Below are positions 17,761-26,900 of a stretch of 54,571 nucleotides of DNA, in pieces. Made by a program: the position numbers and the translations under genes. Every line of letters begins with the position of its first letter. The first letter of the stretch is position 1. Source of the stretch: an uncultured Eubacteriales bacterium (GTDB lineage: Bacteria > Bacillota > Clostridia > Oscillospirales > Acutalibacteraceae); contig CAKUAQ010000009.1 of the NCBI GenBank assembly GCA_934636435.1, positions 1 to 54,571 of the forward strand, written 5' to 3'. Under the pieces are notes generated by a model. It saw only the letters and a program-made list of their open reading frames with translations. It ran no database searches and was not told the DNA's origin.

Positions 17761-18576
17761 TCACAGCAAGTTTTCGTAATGGTTCCGGAATTGCAGCGGA
17801 GACACATACATATGCTTTTTGAATGAATAGATGAAGCTGGAGACATCGTCAAAGCCCACCCGGATCGCAATCTCATTGACGGACAGCGGCGTGGAGATGA
17901 GCAGATCCTTCGCTTTTTCGATCCGGTACATACACAGGTATTTGTAGGGGGATTCACCGGTGCTCTCCTTGAACAGCCGGGAGAAATGATATTTGCTGAT
18001 ATAGGCGTTTTTCGCCATATCGTCGATGGTGATTTTTTTGTCATAGTTGAGATTGATGAATTCCTTCGCCTTTTGGATGCGTGCATCGTGCCCCACGTCC
18101 TCAAAGATCATATTGAAGATGTTGTTGATGATGGGGGCGATCTTCATATCCACATACAGCGAGTTTTCCCCCGACAAGCTGTAGATGTTCTCCCAGCAGC
18201 CGACGAAATAGCGGATGTTGTCCCGCACGAACACGTCGGAGTCGAAGTTTTTGAACAGCGAGAGGCTTGTGGTCCCCACCGTGTGGAACCAGTAGAATTT
18301 CCATACATCCGCCACCGTCTGATAGGCGTGGGGATACATACAGTTGATGCAAAAGAGGGAACCCTCCCGCAGCGAGTATTTATTGTTTTTATATTCCAGC
18401 ATTCCCTGACCGGCGGTCGTATAGCCGAACAGAATACTCTCCTGCGGGATACCGGTGATCTTATAGTTGGTATCCGCCTCCACATACCCCAGCTCATTGG
18501 TGCAAAGAAGCGTTTTATAGGCGGAATCGCTGGGGATATGGGTAGCAAATCGCTTGTCGAATATACCTTTGGACAT
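17761..18576 (-). CDS. AraC-family transcriptional regulator
   Basis: 271 residues. The N-terminal half (about 20-140) is a cupin-like effector pocket (ESILFGYTTAGQGMLEYKNNKY, SLFCINCMYPHAYQT). The C-terminal 100 residues hold two helix-turn-helix motifs: IDDMAKNAYISKYHFSRLFK near 180-200 and VNEIAIRVGFDDVSSFIYSFKK near 225-247. It most likely senses an imported sugar and activates cassette A, whose first gene starts 380 bases downstream on the same strand; the GH140-like genes upstream could also be targets. Start ATG with GGAGCC upstream; a strong promoter lies at 18689-18717. Confidence 0.92.
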   Translation of the reverse strand: MSKGIFDKRFATHIPSDSAYKTLLCTNELGYVEADTNYKITGIPQESILFGYTTAGQGMLEYKNNKYSLREGSLFCINCMYPHAYQTVADVWKFYWFHTVGTTSLSLFKNFDSDVFVRDNIRYFVGCWENIYSLSGENSLYVDMKIAPIINNIFNMIFEDVGHDARIQKAKEFINLNYDKKITIDDMAKNAYISKYHFSRLFKESTGESPYKYLCMYRIEKAKDLLISTPLSVNEIAIRVGFDDVSSFIYSFKKHMYVSPLQFRNHYENLL

Positions 18577-18916
18577 ACATACGGCTCCTTTCCTCCGGTC
18601 AGGGGTATATCAATAGTATGCGCCCGCCGTCTCCGGCTCATGCATCGCCCGCCGCACAGACGGCACAATCGGATGGGTCTGTAAGCTGATTATATCAAAT
18701 TCTTGTCAAAATTTCAAGGGAGGAGTTTGTATGGATTACATAAACATTCTGCCTTTTTCGGGATTTCATACCCCAAAAGGCGAAAAATCAGCGCACAGAG
18801 CCGCCGGCTCCCCGGCCACGCGTCTGTAAAAACGCAAAGCCGGAGAACGGACTGCTCTGTGCGCCATGCACGCGGTCAAGCGGCGTGCAGAAGCCTGTGC
18901 GGCGGGCCGGTGACGG
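18577..18916 (-). promoter_or_regulatory. AraC promoter and GH terminator region
   Basis: No gene is seen in this gap. On the - strand a good promoter reads TTGAAA (18712-18717), 17 bases, TATAAT (18689-18694), giving a leader of about 105 bases for the AraC gene. Nearer the upstream glycosidase, GCGCACAGAG (18791-18800) pairs with CTCTGTGCGC (18855-18864), enclosing a CCGGCT/AGCCGG stem, and TGCACGC/GCGTGCA (18867-18889) forms another hairpin. These probably end the glycosidase transcript. Confidence 0.55.
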
Positions 18917-21424
18917 TCACCGGAAGCAGGGGAATATATTGATCTGATCGATCCGCGCGTTTCCGTTGATGTCGCCCTTGGTGCATTCCACACGCAGCTT
19001 GCGGCCGGTCAGCGGCTCGTCAAAGCGGAACGTGTTCAGCCGCTCGGCGTTGCCGGTCATCGCGGCGATGGTGACCCAGCTGCCGTCCCGCTCCATCTGG
19101 ATCGTATAATCCCGCAGCGCGCAGGCCAGCGAGGTGGTATACAGATCGATCTGGCAGAAGGTCTGCTCCCGCCGCAGATCGATCAGCAGATAGACGGGGT
19201 TTTCCGGGCTGCAGACCTGTGCCGAGCACCAGCCCGTATAGTTGTCGGTCGCCCCGTTGACCGCCCGCCAGGGGTAGCAGCGCTTATCGTAGCCCTCATA
19301 ATAATCCGAGCTGGTCACCTTGGCGCCGATGGACAGGGAGGGCATACCGAATTCCGTAACCGTGAACAGAGCGGAGCCGTATACCTCCGGATGGTTTTCG
19401 GCGTATGCTCTCACCCGGAACTGTCCGTCCGAAATGGCGGTGACGGAGCCGTTCGTCTCCATGAACGCCTTGTTGGTCGGAGAGCCGTCCGGCTCGGTGA
19501 TCTCCCAGCGCACCTGCTGGTCGTAGCAGTCCGGCGGGTCAAAATACGCCATCACCTGCAGCTTCGGCTGCTCCTTGGAGAGGCAGCGAACCCCTCCGTC
19601 CCCATCGACCGTGATCCGCACGGGGATCGGCGCCGGATCCGTTCGCTCCTGCCGCACCAAAATCACCGTCTTGCGGGCGACGCGGCCGCGGGCGTCCTCG
19701 GCATATACCGTCGCCACGCCGTTCTCCCCCTTCGGCCGGACAAGCCCGTCCTCCACCGTCACGATGGCGGGGGATGCCCACCAGCGCACCGCCGGGAAGC
19801 TCGTGTGCAGCTGCAGCGTCTCGCCGGCGCTGCGGATGGTGGTTGCCTCGTCGGCGCTGGTGATCGCCAGCGGCCGGTTGGCATACCAATCGGAACGATC
19901 GGTCAGCAGGAAGACCCAATCCCGTTTATCCGGCTTAGGCGGCAGCCCAAAGCGACCGTCCCGGGGCAAACACTCGCCGACCGGCCGATAGACGCCTGTG
20001 TCCATATCGTACCACCAGCCCTGATACGGCGTATCCTTCAGATGGCGCAGCTCTCCGGAGGACAGCGTCTCGTCGAACAGGCAGACCACATAGGTCTCGT
20101 CCTCCACCGTCGCCAGCGCCTTGCGCTCGTTGGTCTGAAAATTGCTCCACGCCGGATCGTCGAAGCGGGGGGTCAGCCGCCACCATTCCAGCGCCTCGAA
20201 AAAGTGCCGGCAATAGATCAGCTTTTTGCCGCCATCCAGCTGCAGCGCGTCAAACCAGCGCCGATAATCCCCATAGTGCATCCAATCGTCCGGCGAATAA
20301 TCGTCATTCCAGACCCCCTGCGCACCATAACCGTAGCCGCACATACCGGTCAAATACGACTTGTAGCCGGCTCCCAGCGCCTGTGCCTTATCCGCCCACA
20401 GCTCCTCATAGCCGGTCTCATAGCAGACGACCGGCTTGTCGATGGCATAAAAGCCCCGCAGATACGTCGTGTTGTTCAGGGTGTATTCCTGCGGCTGCAG
20501 CCCAAACCACGTATGATAGGGCTTGTCGTCCCAGGCGGAATTTTCGGCGGTCAGCAGGCAGTTGTTCGCCCCATGAGCGGTCAGCGGATGATGATAGGCG
20601 TCGAACTCAGCCACCGCCTCCGCCACGGTATACCAGCGCTCCGGCTCCACCGTGCCGTAGCAATGGGGGTCAATCTCCTGCGCAACCGTCCACAGAACCG
20701 GGTAGCTGCCGTAGCGCGCCACCCAGAACCGTGCCAAACGGCGCAGATATTCCGGCGTGTAGACGGGATTGTTGATCTCGTCGGTGAAAAAGAGCTGAGC
20801 ATTGGCGTGTACCAGACCGGACTCCGCGATGTAGGCGAATTTTTTATCCAGTTCCCGGAAGCCGCGGATATCCCGCTCATCCAGACCGTCGGTCAGATCG
20901 TAGATCTGCGGCACATTCGGCGTCCCCAGGGGCTCGGACTGATACACGGTGAAGCCTTGGGACACCCGATGATCGACGGTATAGCGGAACTGGCTGTCGA
21001 TCCCCTCCACATTCGATTCGTCCCATTTTTCGTGGCACAGGAACCAATGGGTGTCGCCCAAATAAAAGAAGGGGGTGCCGTCATGATAGGAAAAGCGGCG
21101 CGTATGGGGCAGAACCGTCAGGAAGCCCCGCTGATATATGGCGTGCTCACCGGTATACGGCACGCAGCAAAGACTGCCGCAGCGCCCGTGCAGCCCCGCA
21201 TTCTCCGTGTCGGAGCAGGCGGTCGTATACTCCCAGTCCCCCTCCTCGGTCAGAGCCACCCGGACGGCAAACTCCCGCCCGCCGTTCCAGAACGCCGGCC
21301 GCTCGATCACCGTCCCGCCCGCTGAGCGGAAGGTGACCGTCAGCGCAACATCCCATAACGGATCGGCATAGGTGCGATCCGAGGCAAACGACAGCTCCGC
21401 TGTTTTCCATTTTTCAACCTTCAT
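18917..21424 (-). CDS. GH140-like glycosidase with discoidin domain, no signal peptide
   Basis: 835 residues. Order: DUF5060-type beta-sandwich (about 1-95), DUF4038/apiosidase-like TIM barrel (about 100-460), its small C-terminal part (to about 530), Ig-like/Big domains (about 535-690), and an F5/8-type C discoidin domain (about 695-835). Likely acid/base Glu is in TVAQEIDP near 248 and nucleophile Glu in CYETGYEE near 335. GH140 is known for an apiosidase acting on rhamnogalacturonan II; other DUF4038 enzymes have different substrates, so the activity is only a guess. No export signal is visible and no upstream in-frame start exists, odd for a protein with a surface-type binding domain. Start ATG with GAGAGGA upstream. 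Confidence 0.78.
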   Translation of the reverse strand: MKVEKWKTAELSFASDRTYADPLWDVALTVTFRSAGGTVIERPAFWNGGREFAVRVALTEEGDWEYTTACSDTENAGLHGRCGSLCCVPYTGEHAIYQRGFLTVLPHTRRFSYHDGTPFFYLGDTHWFLCHEKWDESNVEGIDSQFRYTVDHRVSQGFTVYQSEPLGTPNVPQIYDLTDGLDERDIRGFRELDKKFAYIAESGLVHANAQLFFTDEINNPVYTPEYLRRLARFWVARYGSYPVLWTVAQEIDPHCYGTVEPERWYTVAEAVAEFDAYHHPLTAHGANNCLLTAENSAWDDKPYHTWFGLQPQEYTLNNTTYLRGFYAIDKPVVCYETGYEELWADKAQALGAGYKSYLTGMCGYGYGAQGVWNDDYSPDDWMHYGDYRRWFDALQLDGGKKLIYCRHFFEALEWWRLTPRFDDPAWSNFQTNERKALATVEDETYVVCLFDETLSSGELRHLKDTPYQGWWYDMDTGVYRPVGECLPRDGRFGLPPKPDKRDWVFLLTDRSDWYANRPLAITSADEATTIRSAGETLQLHTSFPAVRWWASPAIVTVEDGLVRPKGENGVATVYAEDARGRVARKTVILVRQERTDPAPIPVRITVDGDGGVRCLSKEQPKLQVMAYFDPPDCYDQQVRWEITEPDGSPTNKAFMETNGSVTAISDGQFRVRAYAENHPEVYGSALFTVTEFGMPSLSIGAKVTSSDYYEGYDKRCYPWRAVNGATDNYTGWCSAQVCSPENPVYLLIDLRREQTFCQIDLYTTSLACALRDYTIQMERDGSWVTIAAMTGNAERLNTFRFDEPLTGRKLRVECTKGDINGNARIDQINIFPCFR

Positions 21425-21448
21425 CCCAATATGTCCTCTCTTTACAAA

Positions 21449-21494
21449 GGAAAAGGCGTATTGTAAAATGCATCACTTCACAATACGCCTTTCC
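21449..21494 (-). terminator. Intercistronic hairpin between the two GH140-like genes
   Basis: GGAAAAGGCGTATTGT (21449-21464) pairs with ACAATACGCCTTTCC (21480-21494) with one bulged base, in the 112-base gap. On the - strand the stem is followed by TTTTCCTTTG, moderately T-rich, so it may partly terminate transcription before the leaderless enzyme. Confidence 0.55.
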
Positions 21495-21536
21495 GATACT
21501 CACGCTATTCGCCGCAATTGGTCATTCTCCGGCGTC

Positions 21537-23603
21537 TCAGCTGATGGAAGGCAGCTCCGACTCGCCGGTGATGTAGGGATAGCTTCCGTTCTCGAAGGAG
21601 GCAGCGATGACCTTGGCGTTCGCCATGGTGGGCCGCACTCGGTCGTTGATCAGCAGCACCCAATCCTCCGTGTTGGAGGGCGGAGCGGGCGTCTCCCACT
21701 TGCCGTTGCTGTTCGGCTTGAATTTCGTCGCCGCAACGGTCGTCTTACCGTCTCTCGGGTTGACCCACTTAGCATCGTAGGTATGCTGCGGATTCAGGCG
21801 AGAGATCGTCCCCACCAGATCGAAGGAAATGGGCTTCTCCTGAATCGGATAATAGATCATGATGCTGGTGCGGTCGGAATTCGCCTTCAGCAGCGGATCG
21901 CTGGCGGTGCCCGCCTGCTTATACCAGGAGACGATGGAGTTATAGGGCTTCATCTCCCACCACGGGACGGAGGTGAAGATCTCCTTCAGATACTGCATCT
22001 GCGTGCCGTTTTCGGCGTCGATTGCCGTAAACCACGGCACCGGCTTGGCGCCCCACAGTTGGAAGGTGTCGTTCTCGTCCCAGATGGCGTTCCAGATGCC
22101 CTCGGCGCCGTAGCTGTAGCCGAAGCTGCCGCACATGATCGAGGTGTACGCCATCTTGCGGGTCAGGTTTTTCGGCACCTTGGCGATGCCCTCATAGCAC
22201 GCCTCAGCCTCCAGGAAGGGCATGGTCGCCGTGCGGTTATACTTGTTCTTCCAGCTGTTCAGGATGTCGGGGGTCAGGCTGGCCACATGGCCGGTCTGCA
22301 GCATGACGAAGTCGAACCATTCCTCGCCGCGGTATTCGTCGCTCTTATAGCCCCAATCCTCCAACTCCAAGCCGGAGTGCAGCGTGGTGGGATGCTGATA
22401 GGGATCGATCTTGTCAACATACCGCGCGATCTGCGCCCAATACGGGGAGTTCATCCGCGCCTCGCCGCAGGTGTTCCACACCACCGGATAGGCGGAATAC
22501 CGCGCCACGATATAGCGCGCGATCGTCTTATAGGCCGACACCGTGTAGTCGCTGTAGGCATAGGGACCCCAGTCCAGACCCAGTGCCGAAACCAGACCGC
22601 TCTGCGCAACATACTGGATGCGCTCGTCGCAGTTCGAGAAGAATTTCGTGTTGGGGGTCTCCCACTTCTTATTCTCTACCCAAACTCTGCCGCCCTCGTT
22701 CCAGGTGGCGGGCTCGCCGTTGATCCGACCGTTATCGCCCGACTCGGACAGGAAGAAGTTCATCTGATAGACCGTGTAGCCCTGCTTGGCACGCAGATCG
22801 ACCATGCCCTTGAACATGGAGGAGAAGCGCGGGTCGTTGGACTCATTCAGGCGCTCCCGATGGCTCAGACCCATCCAGTGGGTATCGGCGAGCCAGAAGA
22901 AGGGGGTGCCGTCCCGGTGGGTCATATTCCGCTTGTCATTGCTGACCCGCAGGAAGCCGTGCTTGTAAATGTCCAGGTTGCCGGTGTATTTTGTGCAATA
23001 CAGCTCGCCCTTGACATTGTGCAGACCGGCGTCCGCCTTATCCGCCGCCGAGACGGTATAGGTCCACTTGCCCACGACCGGCGGAGCAAACCGGATGACC
23101 CATTTCTGTCCGCCGTCCCAATAGCCGGGGATCGTCATCTTCTGCCCCTGCGGGCCGGTGAACTGGCAGTTGATTGCCTGATTCAGATACGGGTTGTCGT
23201 ATGTTTTAGCTGCAGTCAGCTCGATGTCGGTGGCGATCCATTTCTGTGTGGATTTTGCCCCCGCGGGGACGAGCACATTCACATCGTCGATGGGCTTGTA
23301 GTTATACTGAACATGCTTGTTCCCGGAGCTGCCGCTGCTCGTGTTGGCGGTGCCGTTCGGCTTATCCGGCACGACGGGCGCATCCGGGGTGTCCGGGGTG
23401 TCCGACACATCCGGGGTCTCCGGCGTGCTCGGGGTGTCCGGCGTCGGCTGCGACGGCTCGGAGGGATCGCTGCTCTCCGTCGAATTCGGAGTGCTGCTCG
23501 GAGAGGGCTTCACCGGATTTTTATCCGTGAAACATCCCGTGGCTAAGCACGAAATGCAAAGCAACACGGCTATAACGCAACAAAGTGTTTTTTGTTTCAT
23601 CAT
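21537..23603 (-). CDS. GH140-like glycosidase lipoprotein
   Basis: 688 residues. Signal peptide and lipobox (LATGC, Cys about 24), then a Ser/Pro/Thr/Asp linker of about 75 residues, a DUF5060-type sandwich (about 110-205), and a DUF4038/apiosidase-like TIM barrel (about 215-580) with a small C-terminal beta part. Candidate catalytic residues are Glu in WNTCGEARM near 378 and Glu in FLEAEACYEG near 463. It should be tethered outside the membrane and trim a glycan before import. An ATG pair occurs at the start; GGAG is three bases from the first and six from the second, so 23600 may be the true start. It is the first gene of a two-gene unit with 18917-21424, under the promoter at 23752-23780. 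Confidence 0.82.
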   Translation of the reverse strand: MMKQKTLCCVIAVLLCISCLATGCFTDKNPVKPSPSSTPNSTESSDPSEPSQPTPDTPSTPETPDVSDTPDTPDAPVVPDKPNGTANTSSGSSGNKHVQYNYKPIDDVNVLVPAGAKSTQKWIATDIELTAAKTYDNPYLNQAINCQFTGPQGQKMTIPGYWDGGQKWVIRFAPPVVGKWTYTVSAADKADAGLHNVKGELYCTKYTGNLDIYKHGFLRVSNDKRNMTHRDGTPFFWLADTHWMGLSHRERLNESNDPRFSSMFKGMVDLRAKQGYTVYQMNFFLSESGDNGRINGEPATWNEGGRVWVENKKWETPNTKFFSNCDERIQYVAQSGLVSALGLDWGPYAYSDYTVSAYKTIARYIVARYSAYPVVWNTCGEARMNSPYWAQIARYVDKIDPYQHPTTLHSGLELEDWGYKSDEYRGEEWFDFVMLQTGHVASLTPDILNSWKNKYNRTATMPFLEAEACYEGIAKVPKNLTRKMAYTSIMCGSFGYSYGAEGIWNAIWDENDTFQLWGAKPVPWFTAIDAENGTQMQYLKEIFTSVPWWEMKPYNSIVSWYKQAGTASDPLLKANSDRTSIMIYYPIQEKPISFDLVGTISRLNPQHTYDAKWVNPRDGKTTVAATKFKPNSNGKWETPAPPSNTEDWVLLINDRVRPTMANAKVIAASFENGSYPYITGESELPSIS

Positions 23604-23944
23604 AAACTCCTATCTCCGCCCGCTTACGGCAGGAATGCCGGTAACCGAGCGGTTTTATTATGGCTGATGATCAATAATAGATGGTTAATAATGAGGAGAA
23701 GAGGGGATTCGGACACTTTACGCCAAAGTCACGCAAAAGTTACCGTAGTCAAATTTACCATTTTTCAATTCCGCAGTCAATAAATAATTGTCAAAGCAGC
23801 AATTATTCACGATTTTAAGCATTTTTTTGGCTGGATAATCCGGGGAAGATACGCTATCATTAAAACAAGGGAATTTGGGGCATTTTACAGCGAAAATCAC
23901 CGGAACCAATTGAGTAAGCTCTAACACACTGGAGGTGGGTAACT
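23604..23944. promoter_or_regulatory. Divergent promoter region with paired inverted repeats
   Basis: AT-rich gap between divergent genes. On the - strand: TTGACT (23775-23780), 17 bases, TAAATT (23752-23757). On the + strand, weaker: TGGATA (23832-23837), 17 bases, TATCAT (23855-23860). Inverted repeat ACTTT-ACGCC-AAAGT (23715-23729) and its relative ATTTT-ACAGCG-AAAAT (23882-23897) each fall about +15 to +30 from the deduced start on their side. A third repeat, AATAATTG/CAATTATT (23783-23807), lies between the promoters. Confidence 0.5.
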
Positions 23945-26900
23945 TTGAAAAAAATACACACTGTATTTTTCAAACAATTAAAGATCAAACAGATCATTGC
24001 GATGGTTGTCGCATTTACCTTTTTTATGCCTGCTTTTACCGCTCATTTTCGGGCTGAAAGTGTCAACTTAGCGGATCTCGCCAACAATCCCAACCTGGTG
24101 GCCTCCGCCTCGGTCAACGCCGGTGCCGCAATGGGCGCGTTTCAGTACGACGGCTCCTGGCAGAACCCCGGCGACGCCCCGATCGGCAACGGCAAGGCGC
24201 ACTGGGTCTCCCTCGACTTCGGAAAAGAAGTCACCTTTGACGGTGTCAAGTTCAATCAGTATAACAAGGCTGTGAAGAAGTTCAGCATCCAGATATCGGA
24301 CGACGGCAACCAGTGGACCACCGTGTTCCAGGGCATTGATACCGCCGCTGTCGCTCCCGAAGGCGGTCAGGGCTGGAATGAATACCTCACCGTCCGCCTG
24401 AGCAAGCCGGTGACGACGAGACATTACCGTCTGTTGCTGGAGGAGACCGCCGATCCCACGCTGCCGCGTGCGATCATCGGACTGCACTGGATTCACAACG
24501 ACTCCTCCTTCACCACCTCGCCGGAGATTAAAGACATCACCAATGAGGTCACCGAGCTGGCACACGGCTTGGAGACCGATGCCTACTCCGCGTCCTCCGA
24601 CAACGGCGGCGATCAGACCGCCGACAAGGCCTTTGACGAGGATCCCGGCAGCGTGTGGCAGGCAGCCGGCGGTGCGCAGATCAACGCGCCCCAGTGGCTG
24701 ATGGTGGACCTCGGCTCCGCTAAAACGGTGTCCCGTGTGGATTTTTCCCAGTACAACAACCGTGCCAAGCAGTTCAAATTCCAGATGTCGGACGACGCGA
24801 CGAGCTGGAGAGACGTTTTCAACGGTGAGGTCGCAAGCGCTGCCGATGCCGGCGATACCGTCGACTACACCGTGGTTTTCCCGGAGGCTTCCGGGCGGTA
24901 TTTCCGCATCTTCTTTGCCGTGACCGCCGGCGATACGACCGGCGCACAGACCCAGCCCGCCATCTTCGATATGAAGGTCTATGACAAGGCGGGCGACGGT
25001 GCGACCTCCCCGGAGATCGCCTGCGGCAACCTGGCGGATACCAGCGCCAATCCCAATCTGGTCGCCTCCGCTTCGGTCAACAACGGCGATGCCGCGGGCG
25101 CGTTCCAGTACAACGGCATTTGGCAGAACACCAACGAGGAGCCGATCGGCGGCGGCAAGCAGCAGTGGCTTGCTCTCGACTTCGGTGAGCCGGTCACCTT
25201 CAACGGTGTGAAATATCAGCAGTATGGCAGACGCCTGAAGCAGTTCAGCATCCAGATCTCGGACGACGGCGCCCGGTGGACCACCGTATTCAAGGGCTCC
25301 GATAATTCCATCCCCGCCGAAAAAGAGACATGGGACGAATATACCTCCGTGCGTCTGAACAAGCCGGTACGAGCGAAGCATTTCCGTTTTCTGATGGAAG
25401 AGGTCTTCGCCAACGAGCCGAAGGTAATCATCGGACAGATTTTCATCTATAACGATGCGGCCTTCACCGCCACTCCGGAGATTGAGAACATCACCAATAT
25501 GCCGGTCGAGCTGGCGCACGGCTTGGGGACCGACGCCTACTCCGCGTCCTCCAACAACGGCGCCGACCAGACCGCCGACAAGGCCTTTGACGAGCACGAC
25601 TGGACTCCGTGGCAGGCGGCCCCCGGTGCGCAGATCAACGCACCCCAGTGGCTGATGGTGGACTTCGGCTCCACTAAAACGGTGTCCCGTGTGGACTTCT
25701 CCCAGTATAACAACCGTGCCAAGCTGTTCAAATTCCAGGTGTCCGACGACGCGACGGAATGGAAGGACGCATTTTACGGCAAGGTCGGCAATGCGGCCGA
25801 CGACGGCGGCACTGTCAAGTACACGGCGGTTTTCCCGGAGATTACCGGACGGTATTTCCGCATCTACTTCATCGAGACAGCCGGCGATAGCACCGGTGGT
25901 CAGACTCAGCCCGCCATCTTCGATATGTATGTCTATGACAGGGCCGGCGACGGCGTGACCTCCCCCGAGATCGCTGACCTCCTCGGCGACGACGCTCCGA
26001 AGGAGCTGGCGCACGGTCTGCCGAACAAGCTCTATAAAGCCTCCACGGCGCAGAAGGATCAGGAAGCTAAAAATGCCTTCGATGCGGATATCTACAGCGT
26101 ATGGCAGGCGGAAAGCACTGCGCAGGTCTCTGCGTGCCAGTGGCTGATGGTGGACTTCAGCAAGACGGAGAGCATCTCCCGCATCGATTTCATCCAGTAC
26201 AGAAACCGTACCAGACAGTTCAAGCTGCAGGTTTCGGAGGACACCGAGACCTGGACCGACGCCTTCAAGGGCAACATCCCCGGCGCCAGCGACGCTTACG
26301 AATCCGAAAACGCTAACTATACGGTCGTTTTCCCGACCGTGAACGGCCGCTATTTCCGGATCCTGTTCCTGGATATGGTCGGCAAGGTGGAAGACGACGC
26401 GATTCCGAGCATGCCCGCCATCTTCGATATGAAGATCTATGACAAGGCCGGCGACGCCTTCACCTCCGCTGAGGTGCACGAGGGTCTGCTCGATCCGGAG
26501 GATTCCTTTAAGCCGCCGGCACCGGTCAACCCGCTGGTGAAGCCGGTGAACCTTGCTCTGGGCAAGGGCGACTCGGCATACACCTCCTCCTCGAACCTCG
26601 ACGGTCAGCCTCCGCAGGCGGCATTTGACGGAAACGGCTCCTCTAACTGGCAGAATTCCGGCAACAGCTTCCCGGCTTGGATCCAGGTGGATTTGGGCGA
26701 GAAGACCGCCGTCAACGGTATGTGGATCAGCCAGTGGAGTAACCGCATCAAATATTTCAAGGTTCATGTTTCCGACGACGGTGAAAACTGGTCCACCGCA
26801 TTCTACGGCCGCGTGACCGACGCGGAGGAAATCCCCACCTCCTCGGAGCTCTCCATCGCCTTCCCGATGGTCACCGCCCGCTTTGTCCGGCTCACCATCA

